In this document: positions 8,061-15,578 of the stretch, in pieces
Layout of the letters: each line of letters starts with the position of its first letter
How positions within the stretch are numbered: position 1 is the first letter of the stretch
From: Paracoccaceae bacterium
GTDB taxonomy: Bacteria; Pseudomonadota; Alphaproteobacteria; Rhodobacterales; Rhodobacteraceae
Direction: 5' to 3'
Length of the DNA stretch: 31,848 nt
Assembly: GCA_027030435.1 (NCBI GenBank)
Contig: JALVEX010000191.1
Coordinates: 1 to 31,848, forward strand
Program-made: the position numbers and the translations under genes
The notes under the pieces: generated by a model
Database searches by the model: none
What the model was told of the DNA's origin: nothing
The model's input: only the letters and a program-made list of their open reading frames with translations

Positions 8061-8089
8061 TGCCTAGCCTCGACAGGGGCCGCTGGCAA
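8061..8089 (-). promoter_or_regulatory. Promoter candidate for sseA-aminotransferase
   Basis: On the minus strand a TTGCCA box (8084-8089) is followed after 17 bases by TAGGCA (8061-8066), about 36 bases upstream of the sseA ATG. The -35 is good and the -10 is poor, as is common in G+C-rich alphaproteobacteria. The rest of the 134-base spacer (8026-8159) shows no gene or clear terminator. Confidence 0.35.
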
Positions 8090-8159
8090 GGGAAGAGAGG
8101 CCGTGAAACCGCATCCGCCTGACATCGCATCCTGACGGGATGTTACGAAATACGGGCGA

Positions 8160-8642
8160 TCATCCGTTATGCCGCAGCAGGCGGGCCTTCTGGCGCTGCC
8201 AGTCGCGCTTGGCTTCCGTGGCGCGTTTGTCCACCTTCTTCTTGCCCTTGGCGATGCCGATCTTCAGCTTCACCAGCCCCTTGTGATTGAAATACATGAC
8301 AAGCGGCACCAGGGTCATGCCCTCGCGCCTTGTTGCATTCCAGAGCTTCGCGATCTCGCGCTTGTGTGCAAGGAGCTTGCGGCGGCGGCGCTCCTCATGG
8401 CCCCACTGGCGGGCCGGCTCATAAGGCGCGATATAGCTGTTGATCAGCCATAATTCGCCATCCTCCACGCTCGCATAGCTCTCGGCGATATTGGCCTTGC
8501 CGTTGCGCAGCGATTTTACCTCGCTGCCCTGAAGCGCAATGCCCACCTCGATATCGTCCTCGATCGCGTAATCGTAGCGCGCGCGCCGGTTTTCGGCGAC
8601 GATCCTGTAGTTCTTCTCCTCGGGGGTTTTCTTCTTTGCCAT
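8160..8642 (-). CDS. smpB: SsrA-binding protein SmpB
   Basis: SmpB binds tmRNA and brings it to stalled ribosomes for trans-translation. The 160-residue product has the full family pattern: NYRIVAENRRARYDY, GIALQGSEVKSLRNGKANI (33-51), ESYASVEDGELWLINSYI, then WGHEERRRRKLLAHKREI and the basic C-terminal tail KGKKKVDKRATEAKRDWQR, which is known in the family to enter the ribosomal A site and mRNA channel. The ATG at 8642 lies three bases after the dapA stop on the same strand, so it is cotranscribed with dapA. dapA-smpB adjacency is common in Rhodobacterales. No tmRNA gene is visible in the window. Confidence 0.97.
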   Translation of the reverse strand: MAKKKTPEEKNYRIVAENRRARYDYAIEDDIEVGIALQGSEVKSLRNGKANIAESYASVEDGELWLINSYIAPYEPARQWGHEERRRRKLLAHKREIAKLWNATRREGMTLVPLVMYFNHKGLVKLKIGIAKGKKKVDKRATEAKRDWQRQKARLLRHNG

Positions 8643-8645
8643 GGC

Positions 8646-9521
8646 CTAGCCGATGAGCCCGGCATGGCGCATGGCATCCCTGATCCGCGCCTTGGTCGTA
8701 TCTGTGAGCCCCACGAGCGGCAGGCGCACCTCCTCGCTGCATTTCCCGAGAAGCGAGAGCGCGTATTTCGCGCCACAGGTGCCGGGTTCGAGGAAGATCG
8801 CCTGATGCAGCGGCATGAGGCGATCCTGGATCTCGAGCGCACGTCCGAAATCGCCCGCAAGCGTGGCCTCCTGCATCTCGGCGCAAAGCGCGGGCGCCAC
8901 ATTGGCGGTAACGGAGATGCAGCCCCTGCCGCCCTGGGCGTTGAAGCCGTGCGCTGTGGCATCTTCGCCCGAAAGCTGGAGGAAATCCTTGCCGCAGGTG
9001 ATGCGCTGGGCCGAGACGCGGGCAAGATCGCCGGTTGCGTCCTTCACGCCGATGATGCGCGGCAGCTTCGCCAGCTCGCCCATTGTTTCGGGCGTCATGT
9101 CCACCACCGAGCGGCCGGGGATGTTGTAGATGATGATCGGCAGGGTGCAGCACTCATGGAGCGCCTTGAAATGGGCGATCAGGCCGGCCTGCGTGGGCTT
9201 GTTGTAATAGGGCGTCACCACCAAGGCCGCATCGGCGCCGACGGCCTCGGCATGGCGCATGAAGCGCATCGCCTCAACGGTATTGTTGCTGCCCGCACCG
9301 GCGATCACCGGCGCCCGGCCCGCGGCGGCCTTCACCACCTCCTCGATCACCCGTTCGTGCTCTTCATGGCTGAGCGTCGGGCTCTCGCCGGTGGTGCCGA
9401 CGGGCACGAGGCCGTGGCTGCCCTCCGAGATCTGCCATTCAACAAGCTGTTTGAGCGCATCGATGTCCAGCGCGCCATCCGCGAATGGCGTGACAAGTGC
9501 GGGGAAAGACCCTTCGAACAT
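8646..9521 (-). CDS. dapA: 4-hydroxy-tetrahydrodipicolinate synthase
   Basis: DapA condenses pyruvate with aspartate-4-semialdehyde, the first step committed to diaminopimelate and lysine, and so supplies peptidoglycan cross-links. The 291-residue TIM-barrel protein has GTTGES (42-47, catalytic Thr), the Tyr pair in TPYYNKPT (Tyr106), IYNIPGR (Tyr132) and the Schiff-base lysine Lys160 in GVKDATGD. Length and motifs are those of the active enzyme, not the N-acetylneuraminate lyase branch. A strong AAGGAG site lies eight bases before the ATG. It heads the dapA-smpB operon and diverges from the slt gene across a 139-base spacer rich in inverted repeats. Confidence 0.95.
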   Translation of the reverse strand: MFEGSFPALVTPFADGALDIDALKQLVEWQISEGSHGLVPVGTTGESPTLSHEEHERVIEEVVKAAAGRAPVIAGAGSNNTVEAMRFMRHAEAVGADAALVVTPYYNKPTQAGLIAHFKALHECCTLPIIIYNIPGRSVVDMTPETMGELAKLPRIIGVKDATGDLARVSAQRITCGKDFLQLSGEDATAHGFNAQGGRGCISVTANVAPALCAEMQEATLAGDFGRALEIQDRLMPLHQAIFLEPGTCGAKYALSLLGKCSEEVRLPLVGLTDTTKARIRDAMRHAGLIG

Positions 9522-9539
9522 GACGCATCTCCTTTTCTC

Positions 9540-9553
9540 GGCCCTTTCGGGCC
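9540..9553. repeat. Short hairpin in the dapA 5' leader
   Basis: GGCCC (9540-9544) and GGGCC (9549-9553) form a five-base-pair stem with a TTTC loop. It lies 18 bases upstream of the dapA ATG, next to its ribosome binding site on the minus strand. On the plus strand it is followed by GTTTAT, but no gene precedes it there, so termination seems less likely than an mRNA leader structure. Confidence 0.4.
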
Positions 9554-9560
9554 CGTTTAT

Positions 9561-9595
9561 GCAAGGCGGAAACTAGCTGCAAGCGGGTGCCTTGC
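9561..9595. repeat. Inverted repeat GCAAGGC / GCCTTGC in dapA-slt spacer
   Basis: Perfect seven-base arms (9561-9567 and 9589-9595) are separated by 21 bases. The right arm overlaps a smaller palindrome CCTTGCCAAGG (9590-9600). The arms sit where the dapA promoter should be, so an operator for either divergent gene is possible. No known regulator motif is recognised. Confidence 0.4.
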
Positions 9596-9610
9596 CAAGG
9601 ATGTGAATTG

Positions 9611-9664
9611 ATGCGGAGGCAAGACATGCTTACCTATGCACGATATCCGGGCAGAACGGGATGA
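9611..9664 (+). CDS. Possible leader peptide coupled to slt
   Basis: A 17-codon frame (ATG at 9611, or 12 codons from the ATG at 9626) ends in a TGA that overlaps the slt ATG as ATGA. The inner ATG at 9626 has a very good GGAGG site six bases upstream, whereas the slt ATG itself has almost no Shine-Dalgarno sequence. The predicted product (MLTYARYPGRTG from the inner start) has no recognisable function. The arrangement fits translational coupling, where ribosomes ending the leader restart at slt. It could also be chance in a short spacer. Confidence 0.35.
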   Translation: MRRQDMLTYARYPGRTG

Positions 9665-11601
9665 AAAAGGTGAAGCGGCTCATATTGAAATCCATGGTTA
9701 TCGCCCTGGCTTTCGCGGCGCCCCTCGGCGCCGATACCCTGCAACAGGCCGCCTTTCTGGCCGAAGCCTATACGGCCCGTGATGAGGGAAATTGGGAGGA
9801 GGCCCGCGCCAGGGCCCGCGCCGCAGGGCCGATTGCCGCCGATATCATGGAGTGGCACCGCCTTCGGGCCGGAAAGGGCAGCTTTGATGAATACCGCGAT
9901 TTTCTGCGGCGCAACGCTGATTGGCCCGGCCTGCCCCTGTTGAAGAAGAAGGGCGAGGCCTCGATCCCCGAAAACGCCGCGCCGCGGGAGGTGATTGCCT
10001 ATTTCGCCGGCGAACATGCGCGGACGGGGCGCGGGGCCATCGCTTTGGCGCAAGCGCTTGAGGCCATCGGAAAAGAGGAAGAGGCCGCCCGGGAAATCAC
10101 CCGTGCCTGGCGCCGGCTTTCCCTGAGCAAGACGGAACAGGATGAAATGCTTGCCCGCTGGGGGGAGCTTCTGAAGCCCCATCATGCCGAGCGGTTGGAC
10201 ATGCTCCTGTGGCGCGGCCTTGCCGGTGAAGCGCGGATGATGATGCCGCTTCTGGGCAAGGACAGAGCCGCATTGGCAGAAGCCCGGATTGCGCTGAGGC
10301 AGGATCTGAAAGGGGTGGACGATCTCATCAAGGCGGTCCCGCAAAGCCTCGCCGCCGATCCGGGGCTCGCCTATGAGAGATTCCTGTGGCGTATGCGAAA
10401 AGGGCGGCTTGAAGATGCGGCGGCGCTCATCCTCGAGCGCAGCAAGAGCGCCGAAGCGCTCGGGCAGCCGGAGCGCTGGGCCAACGGGCGGCGCCAGATC
10501 GCGCGGGCATTGATGCGTGTGGGGAAAGCGAAGGAGGCATACCGAATCGCCAGCGCGCATCACCTTGAGAGCGGTTCCGGCTATGCCGATCTCGAGTGGC
10601 TTTCGGGGTATCTCGCCCTCAAATATCTCGATGATCCCAAGCGCGCCCTTCGGCATTTCGATAGCTTTGCGCTTGCGGTCAAGACGCCGATCAGCTTGGG
10701 GCGGGCCGGCTATTGGCGCGGCCGTGCCCTCGAGGCGCTCGGGCGCAGCGAGGAGGCCCGATCCGCCTATCGTGAAGCCGCCCGCCATCAGACAAGCTTC
10801 TACGGCCAGCTTGCAGCCGCGAAAATCGGTGCGCCCATGAATCCGATGCTCGCCGGCAAGGGGCCGGCGCGCGATTGGAAAAGAGCCGGCTTTCTGGCCG
10901 ATCGTGTTCTTGGTGCGGCTCTGATGCTGCGTGATGCGGGGCAACAGCGCCTCGCTACCCGCTTCATGGTCCATCTGGCCGGTAGCCTCGGGCCTGACGA
11001 TCTTGAGCTTCTGGCGGATCTGGCGCTTGCCAACAGCGATCCTCATTCCGCCCTGATGATCGCCAAGCACGCGGCCAGGCGCGGCATCATCCTCCCGCGG
11101 GCCTATTTCCCGCTTCATCCGCTTGCCGAGGAGGAATTGCCGGTGCCTCCCGAACTGGCCCTCGCTATCGCCCGGCGGGAGAGCGAGTTTTTCACCAAGG
11201 CCTCCAGCCCGGCCGGGGCTGTCGGGCTCATGCAGGTGATGCCGCGCACGGCGAAGAAGGTGAGCGCGGAGATCGGGCAGGATTTTTCGGGCACGCGCCT
11301 GCTTGAGGACTGGCGATACAATGTGCGCATCGGCACGGCCTATCTGGCGCGCATGGAGGAGAAATTCGGTCCGAACCCGATCCTGATCGCCGCCGCTTAT
11401 AATGCAGGGCCGAGCAGGGTGCAGCAATGGATCGAAACCTTCGGGGACCCGAGAGCCGGCGCCATCGGGTGGGTGGACTGGATCGAGCATATCCCCTTCC
11501 GTGAAACCCGCAATTACGTGATGCGGGTGGCCGAATCCCTGCCCGTCTATCGGGCGCGGCTCGCGGGGAGGCCGGTGGAGCTTGTGCAAGACATGCGGTG
11601 A
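9661..11601 (+). CDS. slt: Soluble lytic murein transglycosylase
   Basis: A 646-residue periplasmic enzyme of the Slt70 type that cleaves peptidoglycan glycan strands non-hydrolytically. It has a basic N-terminus and signal peptide (1-24, cleavage near PLGA/DT), a long helical U-shaped superhelical region (about 30-480) and a C-terminal SLT domain (about 495-620). The catalytic glutamate is Glu507 in ARRESEFF, followed by SPAGAVGLMQVMP, the conserved YNAGP (580-584) and the WIEHIPFRETRNYVMRV ending. ATG at 9661 is the only usable start in its frame before an upstream stop, yet it lacks a good ribosome site; see the leader ORF. It converges with the EamA gene, 20 bases away. Confidence 0.94.
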   Translation: MKKVKRLILKSMVIALAFAAPLGADTLQQAAFLAEAYTARDEGNWEEARARARAAGPIAADIMEWHRLRAGKGSFDEYRDFLRRNADWPGLPLLKKKGEASIPENAAPREVIAYFAGEHARTGRGAIALAQALEAIGKEEEAAREITRAWRRLSLSKTEQDEMLARWGELLKPHHAERLDMLLWRGLAGEARMMMPLLGKDRAALAEARIALRQDLKGVDDLIKAVPQSLAADPGLAYERFLWRMRKGRLEDAAALILERSKSAEALGQPERWANGRRQIARALMRVGKAKEAYRIASAHHLESGSGYADLEWLSGYLALKYLDDPKRALRHFDSFALAVKTPISLGRAGYWRGRALEALGRSEEARSAYREAARHQTSFYGQLAAAKIGAPMNPMLAGKGPARDWKRAGFLADRVLGAALMLRDAGQQRLATRFMVHLAGSLGPDDLELLADLALANSDPHSALMIAKHAARRGIILPRAYFPLHPLAEEELPVPPELALAIARRESEFFTKASSPAGAVGLMQVMPRTAKKVSAEIGQDFSGTRLLEDWRYNVRIGTAYLARMEEKFGPNPILIAAAYNAGPSRVQQWIETFGDPRAGAIGWVDWIEHIPFRETRNYVMRVAESLPVYRARLAGRPVELVQDMR

Positions 11602-11621
11602 GCGCGCGCGATCCTGGCCTT

Positions 11622-12488
11622 TCAGGCTCTGTTCCGGCTCAGATCCCCATATGCGAGGATGCCCGCCAGCACGACAACCGCCGCGCCGATCACCAGATGC
11701 AGTGCCAGGCGATCCCCGAACAGCGCCACGCCAAGTGCGGAGGCGAAAACAAGCTGCAGGCTGGCATAGGGCTGGACGGCGCTTGCCTCGGCCAGATCGT
11801 AAACCCGGATCAGCAGCCCGTGCCCGAGCACACCGGAGGCGGAGAGAAGCCCCATCAGCCCCCAGTCAACGGGGCGCATGTCCTGCCAGAACCGCAGGCC
11901 GATGATCGTGATCGCCAGGGCGCCGGCGATGCCTGTCCAGAAAAGGCTTGTTTGGGCGCTGTCCCGGCGGGAAACGTATCGCGTGAGGATGCCATAGAGG
12001 GCGAACATGAAGGCAGCGGCAAGCGGGATGAGGGAAAGAGGCGAGAACACCCCGAAGCCGGGCCGCAGGATCATGAGAACACCGGTGATGCCCACGAACA
12101 CGGCCAGCCAGACCCGGGGCGAAAGCCTTTCGCCAAGAAGCGGCCCAGCGAGGATCAGGATCACGAGCGGATAGATCGCGAAGACGGCATGGGTCTCGAC
12201 AAGCCCCAGAAGCACGAAGCCGGTGACGGTGACGCAGATTTCCGCAACCAGCAGCACGCCCCGGATGATCTGAAGCGCCGGGTGATGCGTCCGTGCCACC
12301 TGTGCGATGCCACCCCGGCGCATCGCGAGAAGCAGCACGAAGCCGGCGAAAAACCAGTAGCGCAGCATGACGACCATCAAAACATTGTATTCGGCCGAAA
12401 GATGCCGCGACAGGGCATCCTGCAGCGCGAAGATGGCCGTTGTCAGCACCATCAGGGCGATGCCGAGGCGGGTGTCGCGGGCTTTCAT
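11622..12488 (-). CDS. EamA/DMT-family transporter
   Basis: A 288-residue integral membrane protein of the drug/metabolite transporter superfamily, with two EamA repeats and about ten membrane helices. The first repeat begins GIALMVLTTAIFALQDALSR and the second near PLSLIPLAAAFMFALYGILTRYV; conserved features include GERLSPRVWLAV and FGDRLALHLVIGA at the end of each repeat. Substrates of such proteins are usually metabolites or amino acids exported from the cell; none can be assigned here. The ATG overlaps the mnmD stop (ATGA on the minus strand), so its translation is coupled to a tRNA-modification gene, an odd pairing that may reflect operon economy rather than function. Confidence 0.9.
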   Translation of the reverse strand: MKARDTRLGIALMVLTTAIFALQDALSRHLSAEYNVLMVVMLRYWFFAGFVLLLAMRRGGIAQVARTHHPALQIIRGVLLVAEICVTVTGFVLLGLVETHAVFAIYPLVILILAGPLLGERLSPRVWLAVFVGITGVLMILRPGFGVFSPLSLIPLAAAFMFALYGILTRYVSRRDSAQTSLFWTGIAGALAITIIGLRFWQDMRPVDWGLMGLLSASGVLGHGLLIRVYDLAEASAVQPYASLQLVFASALGVALFGDRLALHLVIGAAVVVLAGILAYGDLSRNRA

Positions 12489-13168
12489 GGCCCCGGCTTT
12501 CTTGCGCGCGTCATGTGGCGCTTGCGGCCGAAGCCGGGCGCCTTCTCAACGATGAACCCGGCGCTTTCAAGCGCTCTGCGGACAACCCCAGCGGCGGAAT
12601 ATGTGGCAGCGGTGCCGCCCGGGCGCGTGTGGGCGCCCACTGCGGCGATGAGCGGGGCTTCCCAAAGCTCGGGGTTGCGCGATGGGGCGAAGCCGTCAAG
12701 AAACCAGGCATCCGCCACGCCCTGCCATTCGGGCAGGGTCTTGCGGGCATCTCCGAAAATGATCTCGGCCACGAGATGCTCGCTTTCATGGCGAAACAGT
12801 CTCTGATCGGGGTGCCACTCATCGAGAAAAGGGCCGGCGAGGGCGAGGATTTCGGGGAAGGGCCTCAGCGCCAATTCCATCTCTCCGGCATCCATCGGAT
12901 AGGCCTCGAAGCTCGTGAAGCGCAAGGGGCCGCTGATGCCGGCCTCCCGCCACGCCATCAGGGCCGCAAAAAGGTTGAGCCCGGTGCCGAAGCCAAGCTC
13001 GGCGATGTGGAAGCCGGGGCGGAAGCGGGCCGGCAGATCGTTGCCGGCGAGAAATACATGCCGGGTTTCGGCAAGCCCGTCTTCGAGCGAGAAATAGGGA
13101 TCGTCGAAGCGGCGCGAAACCGGCACGCCGCCTTCCTTCCATTCGAGTTCCGCCCTCTGGCCGCCCAT
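12485..13168 (-). CDS. mnmD: tRNA 5-methylaminomethyl-2-thiouridine methyltransferase (MnmD / MnmC1-like)
   Basis: A 227-residue SAM-dependent methyltransferase equal to the N-terminal half of E. coli MnmC, which methylates nm5(s2)U34 to mnm5(s2)U34 in tRNAs. Signatures are the substrate-side RFDDPYFSLEDGLAETRHVFL, the SAM loop ELGFGTGLN (57-65) and the strongly diagnostic DAWFLDGFAPSRNPELW (153-169). I chose the ATG at 13168 (MGGQRAELEW), preceded by AGGAA; an upstream extension to 13222 would run into the divergent gene's start. It diverges from the MnmC2-like oxidase gene with 53 bases between starts, so the two halves of MnmC are separately encoded. Its stop overlaps the start of the EamA gene. 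Confidence 0.9.
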   Translation of the reverse strand: MGGQRAELEWKEGGVPVSRRFDDPYFSLEDGLAETRHVFLAGNDLPARFRPGFHIAELGFGTGLNLFAALMAWREAGISGPLRFTSFEAYPMDAGEMELALRPFPEILALAGPFLDEWHPDQRLFRHESEHLVAEIIFGDARKTLPEWQGVADAWFLDGFAPSRNPELWEAPLIAAVGAHTRPGGTAATYSAAGVVRRALESAGFIVEKAPGFGRKRHMTRARKPGP

Positions 13169-13221
13169 CCCGCTTTCCTTTATCTGCTGGCAGAGGATGG
13201 GAGAGCCGGAAGGATTTGGCA

Positions 13222-14292
13222 ATGGCGGATATCACGGTGATGGGCGGGGGCATTTTCGGGCTGGCACTGGCCTTCACCTGCCTAGAGCGCGGCGCGCGGG
13301 TGCAATTGTTCGAGAAGCGGCGGATTGGCGCGGGCAGCAGCGGCGGGGTGCTGGGCGCGCTGGCGCCGCACGTGCCCGAACGCTGGAACGAGAAGAAACA
13401 GTTCCAGCTGGAAAGCCTGCTGATGGCGGGAGATTTCTGGCGCCGCGTCGAGGCGGTATCTGGGCTCTCTACCGGCTATGGCCGGACGGGGAGGCTTCAG
13501 CCGATCAATGACGCGCGCGGGCTTGATCTTGCCCGCGCGCGCGCCGCGGGGGCCGCAGAGCTTTGGCGCGGCGAGGCCGCGTGGCGGGTGGTGCGCCGCG
13601 AGGCCTTGGGCGGCTGGGCGCCCGAGAGCGCCACCGGCTGGCTCATACATGATACGCTGAGCGCCCGCTTGCGCCCGCGCGCCGCGCTCTCCGCGCTTGC
13701 CGCTGCGATCAGGGCGCTGGGCGGTGAGATCAAGGAGGGCGGGAAGCCGCCGGAGGATGCGGGCGTGGTTGTCTGGGCCACCGGGCATGAGGGGCTGGCG
13801 GCGCTCTCCGATGATCTGGGGCGGCGGATCGGCGATGGCGTGAAGGGCCAGGCGGCGCTCTTGCGCCCCGAGGGTGCGCCCAGCGACAGGCCGCAGATAT
13901 TCGTGGACGGGCTGCATATCGTGCCCCATGCGGATGGGTCGGTCGCGGTGGGATCCACCAGCGAGCGGGTGTTTGACGATCCGGAAAGCTGTGACGAGCG
14001 CCTTGATGAGCTGATCGGGCGGGCGTGCGAGGCCGTTCCTGCCTTGCGCGGAGCGCCGGTGATCGAGCGCCGGGCGGGCGTGCGCCCCCGGGCGGCGAGC
14101 CGGGCGCCGATTCTGGGCCCATGGCCGGGGCGCGAGGGGCATTTCGTGATGAATGGCGGCTTCAAGATCGGCTTCGGCATGGCGCCGAAGCTTGCGGAAG
14201 TGATGGCCGATTTGGTGCTTGAGGGACGAGACGGGATCCCCGGCGAATTCCGGCTGGAAGCGGCATTGGCGAAGGCCGGCGCGGCTTCCTGA
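13222..14292 (+). CDS. FAD-dependent oxidoreductase, MnmC2-like
   Basis: A 356-residue DAO-fold flavoprotein. The N-terminus has the FAD-binding GGGIFG (8-13) ending in a strand with Glu at the end of VQLFEK; the mid-region has GSSGGVLGALAPHVP, typical of the MnmC2/ThiO group, and the C-terminus has HIVPHADGSVAVGST, RRAGVRPRAASRAPILGPW and MNGGFKIGFGMAP. MnmC2 oxidatively removes the carboxymethyl part of cmnm5(s2)U34 to give nm5(s2)U34, the substrate of MnmD. Divergent location next to mnmD strongly supports that role; glycine oxidase or D-amino acid oxidase activity is the alternative. I chose ATG 13222, with AAGGA eight bases upstream, over a TTG six bases earlier. Confidence 0.82.
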   Translation: MADITVMGGGIFGLALAFTCLERGARVQLFEKRRIGAGSSGGVLGALAPHVPERWNEKKQFQLESLLMAGDFWRRVEAVSGLSTGYGRTGRLQPINDARGLDLARARAAGAAELWRGEAAWRVVRREALGGWAPESATGWLIHDTLSARLRPRAALSALAAAIRALGGEIKEGGKPPEDAGVVVWATGHEGLAALSDDLGRRIGDGVKGQAALLRPEGAPSDRPQIFVDGLHIVPHADGSVAVGSTSERVFDDPESCDERLDELIGRACEAVPALRGAPVIERRAGVRPRAASRAPILGPWPGREGHFVMNGGFKIGFGMAPKLAEVMADLVLEGRDGIPGEFRLEAALAKAGAAS

Positions 14293-14320
14293 TGTAGCTT
14301 GGGATTCGAAATGCGGCGAG

Positions 14321-15133
14321 TCATTCCGCGCTCTTGGCCGTGGCCTCCATGCACAAACGCCCGTCCGGCCCCCGGACCCAGAGCCGATCGCCTCGGCGGC
14401 AAAAGCTCGCGGCTTCGCCCTGAAAAAGCGGGGCCCTGGCGCGGAAGGTGAATTGTGCAAGCGGCCCGAGAGCGCGCGCCGCAATTGCGATCAGGTGCTG
14501 GGCCAGCAGGGGGCCATGCACGACAAGGCCGGGGTAGCCTTCGACATTGCGGCAATAGTCGAGATCGTAGTGGATCCGGTGGCCGTTCATCGTGAGCGCC
14601 GAGTAGCGGAAGAGGGTGACGGGCGAGAAGCTGATCCGGCGCGCCTCTTCCTCATCATTCGCGGCTTCGGGCGGCACGGGCGCAGCTTCACCCGGCCCGG
14701 GATCGGCGCGATAGACGAGATCCTGCTCTTCGATCACGCAGGCACGGGCAGATTGCCGGATTTCATGGCTGAGCGTGATGAAGGCAAGCGGCCCGGTGCG
14801 GCCCTGTTTCTGCTCGATTCGGGTGATCGTGGTGATCTTCGCCGCCGGGGAGCATGTCCTGATCGGGGCGAGAAAGCGCAGCCGCCCGCCGGCCCACATG
14901 CGCCGGGGCAGGCCAAGATCGGGGATGAAGCCGCCGAGGCGCGGGTGGCCATCGCGGCCGAGCCGATCTTCAGGTAGAACATGCCAGAAATAGGCATGGT
15001 GGAAGAAGGGCGGCAGGAAGGTATCATGGGCCAGCGGCGGACCATCGAGGCCAAGCACCACCTGCAGGGCTTCGGCGCGGGCCGGGTCCATATCGTCTTT
15101 CAGGGTTTGCGTTTTGCCGAGGCTTGGGTGCAT
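14321..15133 (-). CDS. MaoC/HTD2-like acyl dehydratase (mesaconyl-C4-CoA hydratase-like)
   Basis: A 270-residue double hot-dog protein resembling mesaconyl-C4-CoA/itaconyl-CoA hydratases and the mitochondrial 3-hydroxyacyl dehydratase HTD2. The N-terminal FAS1-like dehydratase half includes LGKTQTLKD, PRRMWAGGRLRFLAPI and TRIEQKQGR, and the C-terminal MaoC half includes FSPVTLFRYSALTMNGHRIHYD with the hydratase motif residues Asn, His and Asp, then VHGPLLAQHL. The physiological substrate is unknown. I kept the ATG at 15133 because the LGKTQT segment matches the family N-terminus; a second ATG lies at 15091. It is divergent from the VOC gene with 40 bases between starts and converges with the MnmC2-like gene. 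Confidence 0.85.
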   Translation of the reverse strand: MHPSLGKTQTLKDDMDPARAEALQVVLGLDGPPLAHDTFLPPFFHHAYFWHVLPEDRLGRDGHPRLGGFIPDLGLPRRMWAGGRLRFLAPIRTCSPAAKITTITRIEQKQGRTGPLAFITLSHEIRQSARACVIEEQDLVYRADPGPGEAAPVPPEAANDEEEARRISFSPVTLFRYSALTMNGHRIHYDLDYCRNVEGYPGLVVHGPLLAQHLIAIAARALGPLAQFTFRARAPLFQGEAASFCRRGDRLWVRGPDGRLCMEATAKSAE

Positions 15134-15173
15134 TCTGCGAGTGTAACCCCGAATCCGCCAGAATGGAAATCCG

Positions 15174-15578
15174 ATGCGCCCGATCGTTACCGCCCTCGAT
15201 CACCTGGTTCTGACGGTGGCAGATATCGCCGCCACCTGCGAATTCTACGAAACCGTGCTCGGCATGGAAGCGCGCGAATTCGCCGTTTCCGACGGCAGCA
15301 CGCGCTGGGCGCTGTTCTTCGGGCCGCAGAAGATCAATCTGCATGAGGCGGGAACCCCCTTTTCGCCCCATGCGCTGCACCCGACGCCCGGCTCCGCCGA
15401 TCTGTGCTTTCTGACCGAAATTCCCATTCACACATGGGAAGAGCATCTGGCCTCGCTGGAAATCGAGATCGAGGAAGGCCCGGTGGTGCGCAGCGGCGCG
15501 GCGGGGCCGATCCTTTCGCTCTATATCCGCGATCCCGATGGCAACCTGATCGAGATCTCAAGCGCCGGTGCGATATGA
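15174..15578 (+). CDS. VOC-family (glyoxalase/bleomycin-resistance fold) protein
   Basis: A 134-residue single VOC unit of two beta-alpha-beta-beta-beta modules. Candidate metal ligands at the usual positions are His10 (ALDHLVLTV), His57 (INLHEAG) and Glu127 (DPDGNLIEIS), so a metal-dependent enzyme is likely. The pattern is of the small VOC proteins often labelled virulence protein or fosfomycin-resistance-like, but no activity can be assigned. The start ATG at 15174 follows a GGAAA-type site. The last 21 bases overlap the end of the convergent reductase gene on the other strand. Confidence 0.88.
   Translation: MRPIVTALDHLVLTVADIAATCEFYETVLGMEAREFAVSDGSTRWALFFGPQKINLHEAGTPFSPHALHPTPGSADLCFLTEIPIHTWEEHLASLEIEIEEGPVVRSGAAGPILSLYIRDPDGNLIEISSAGAI

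Noticed and set aside
8026..8159. Terminator or riboswitch between smpB and sseA
   Set aside because: No stem longer than a few bases and no T-run were seen; only a promoter candidate is supportable.
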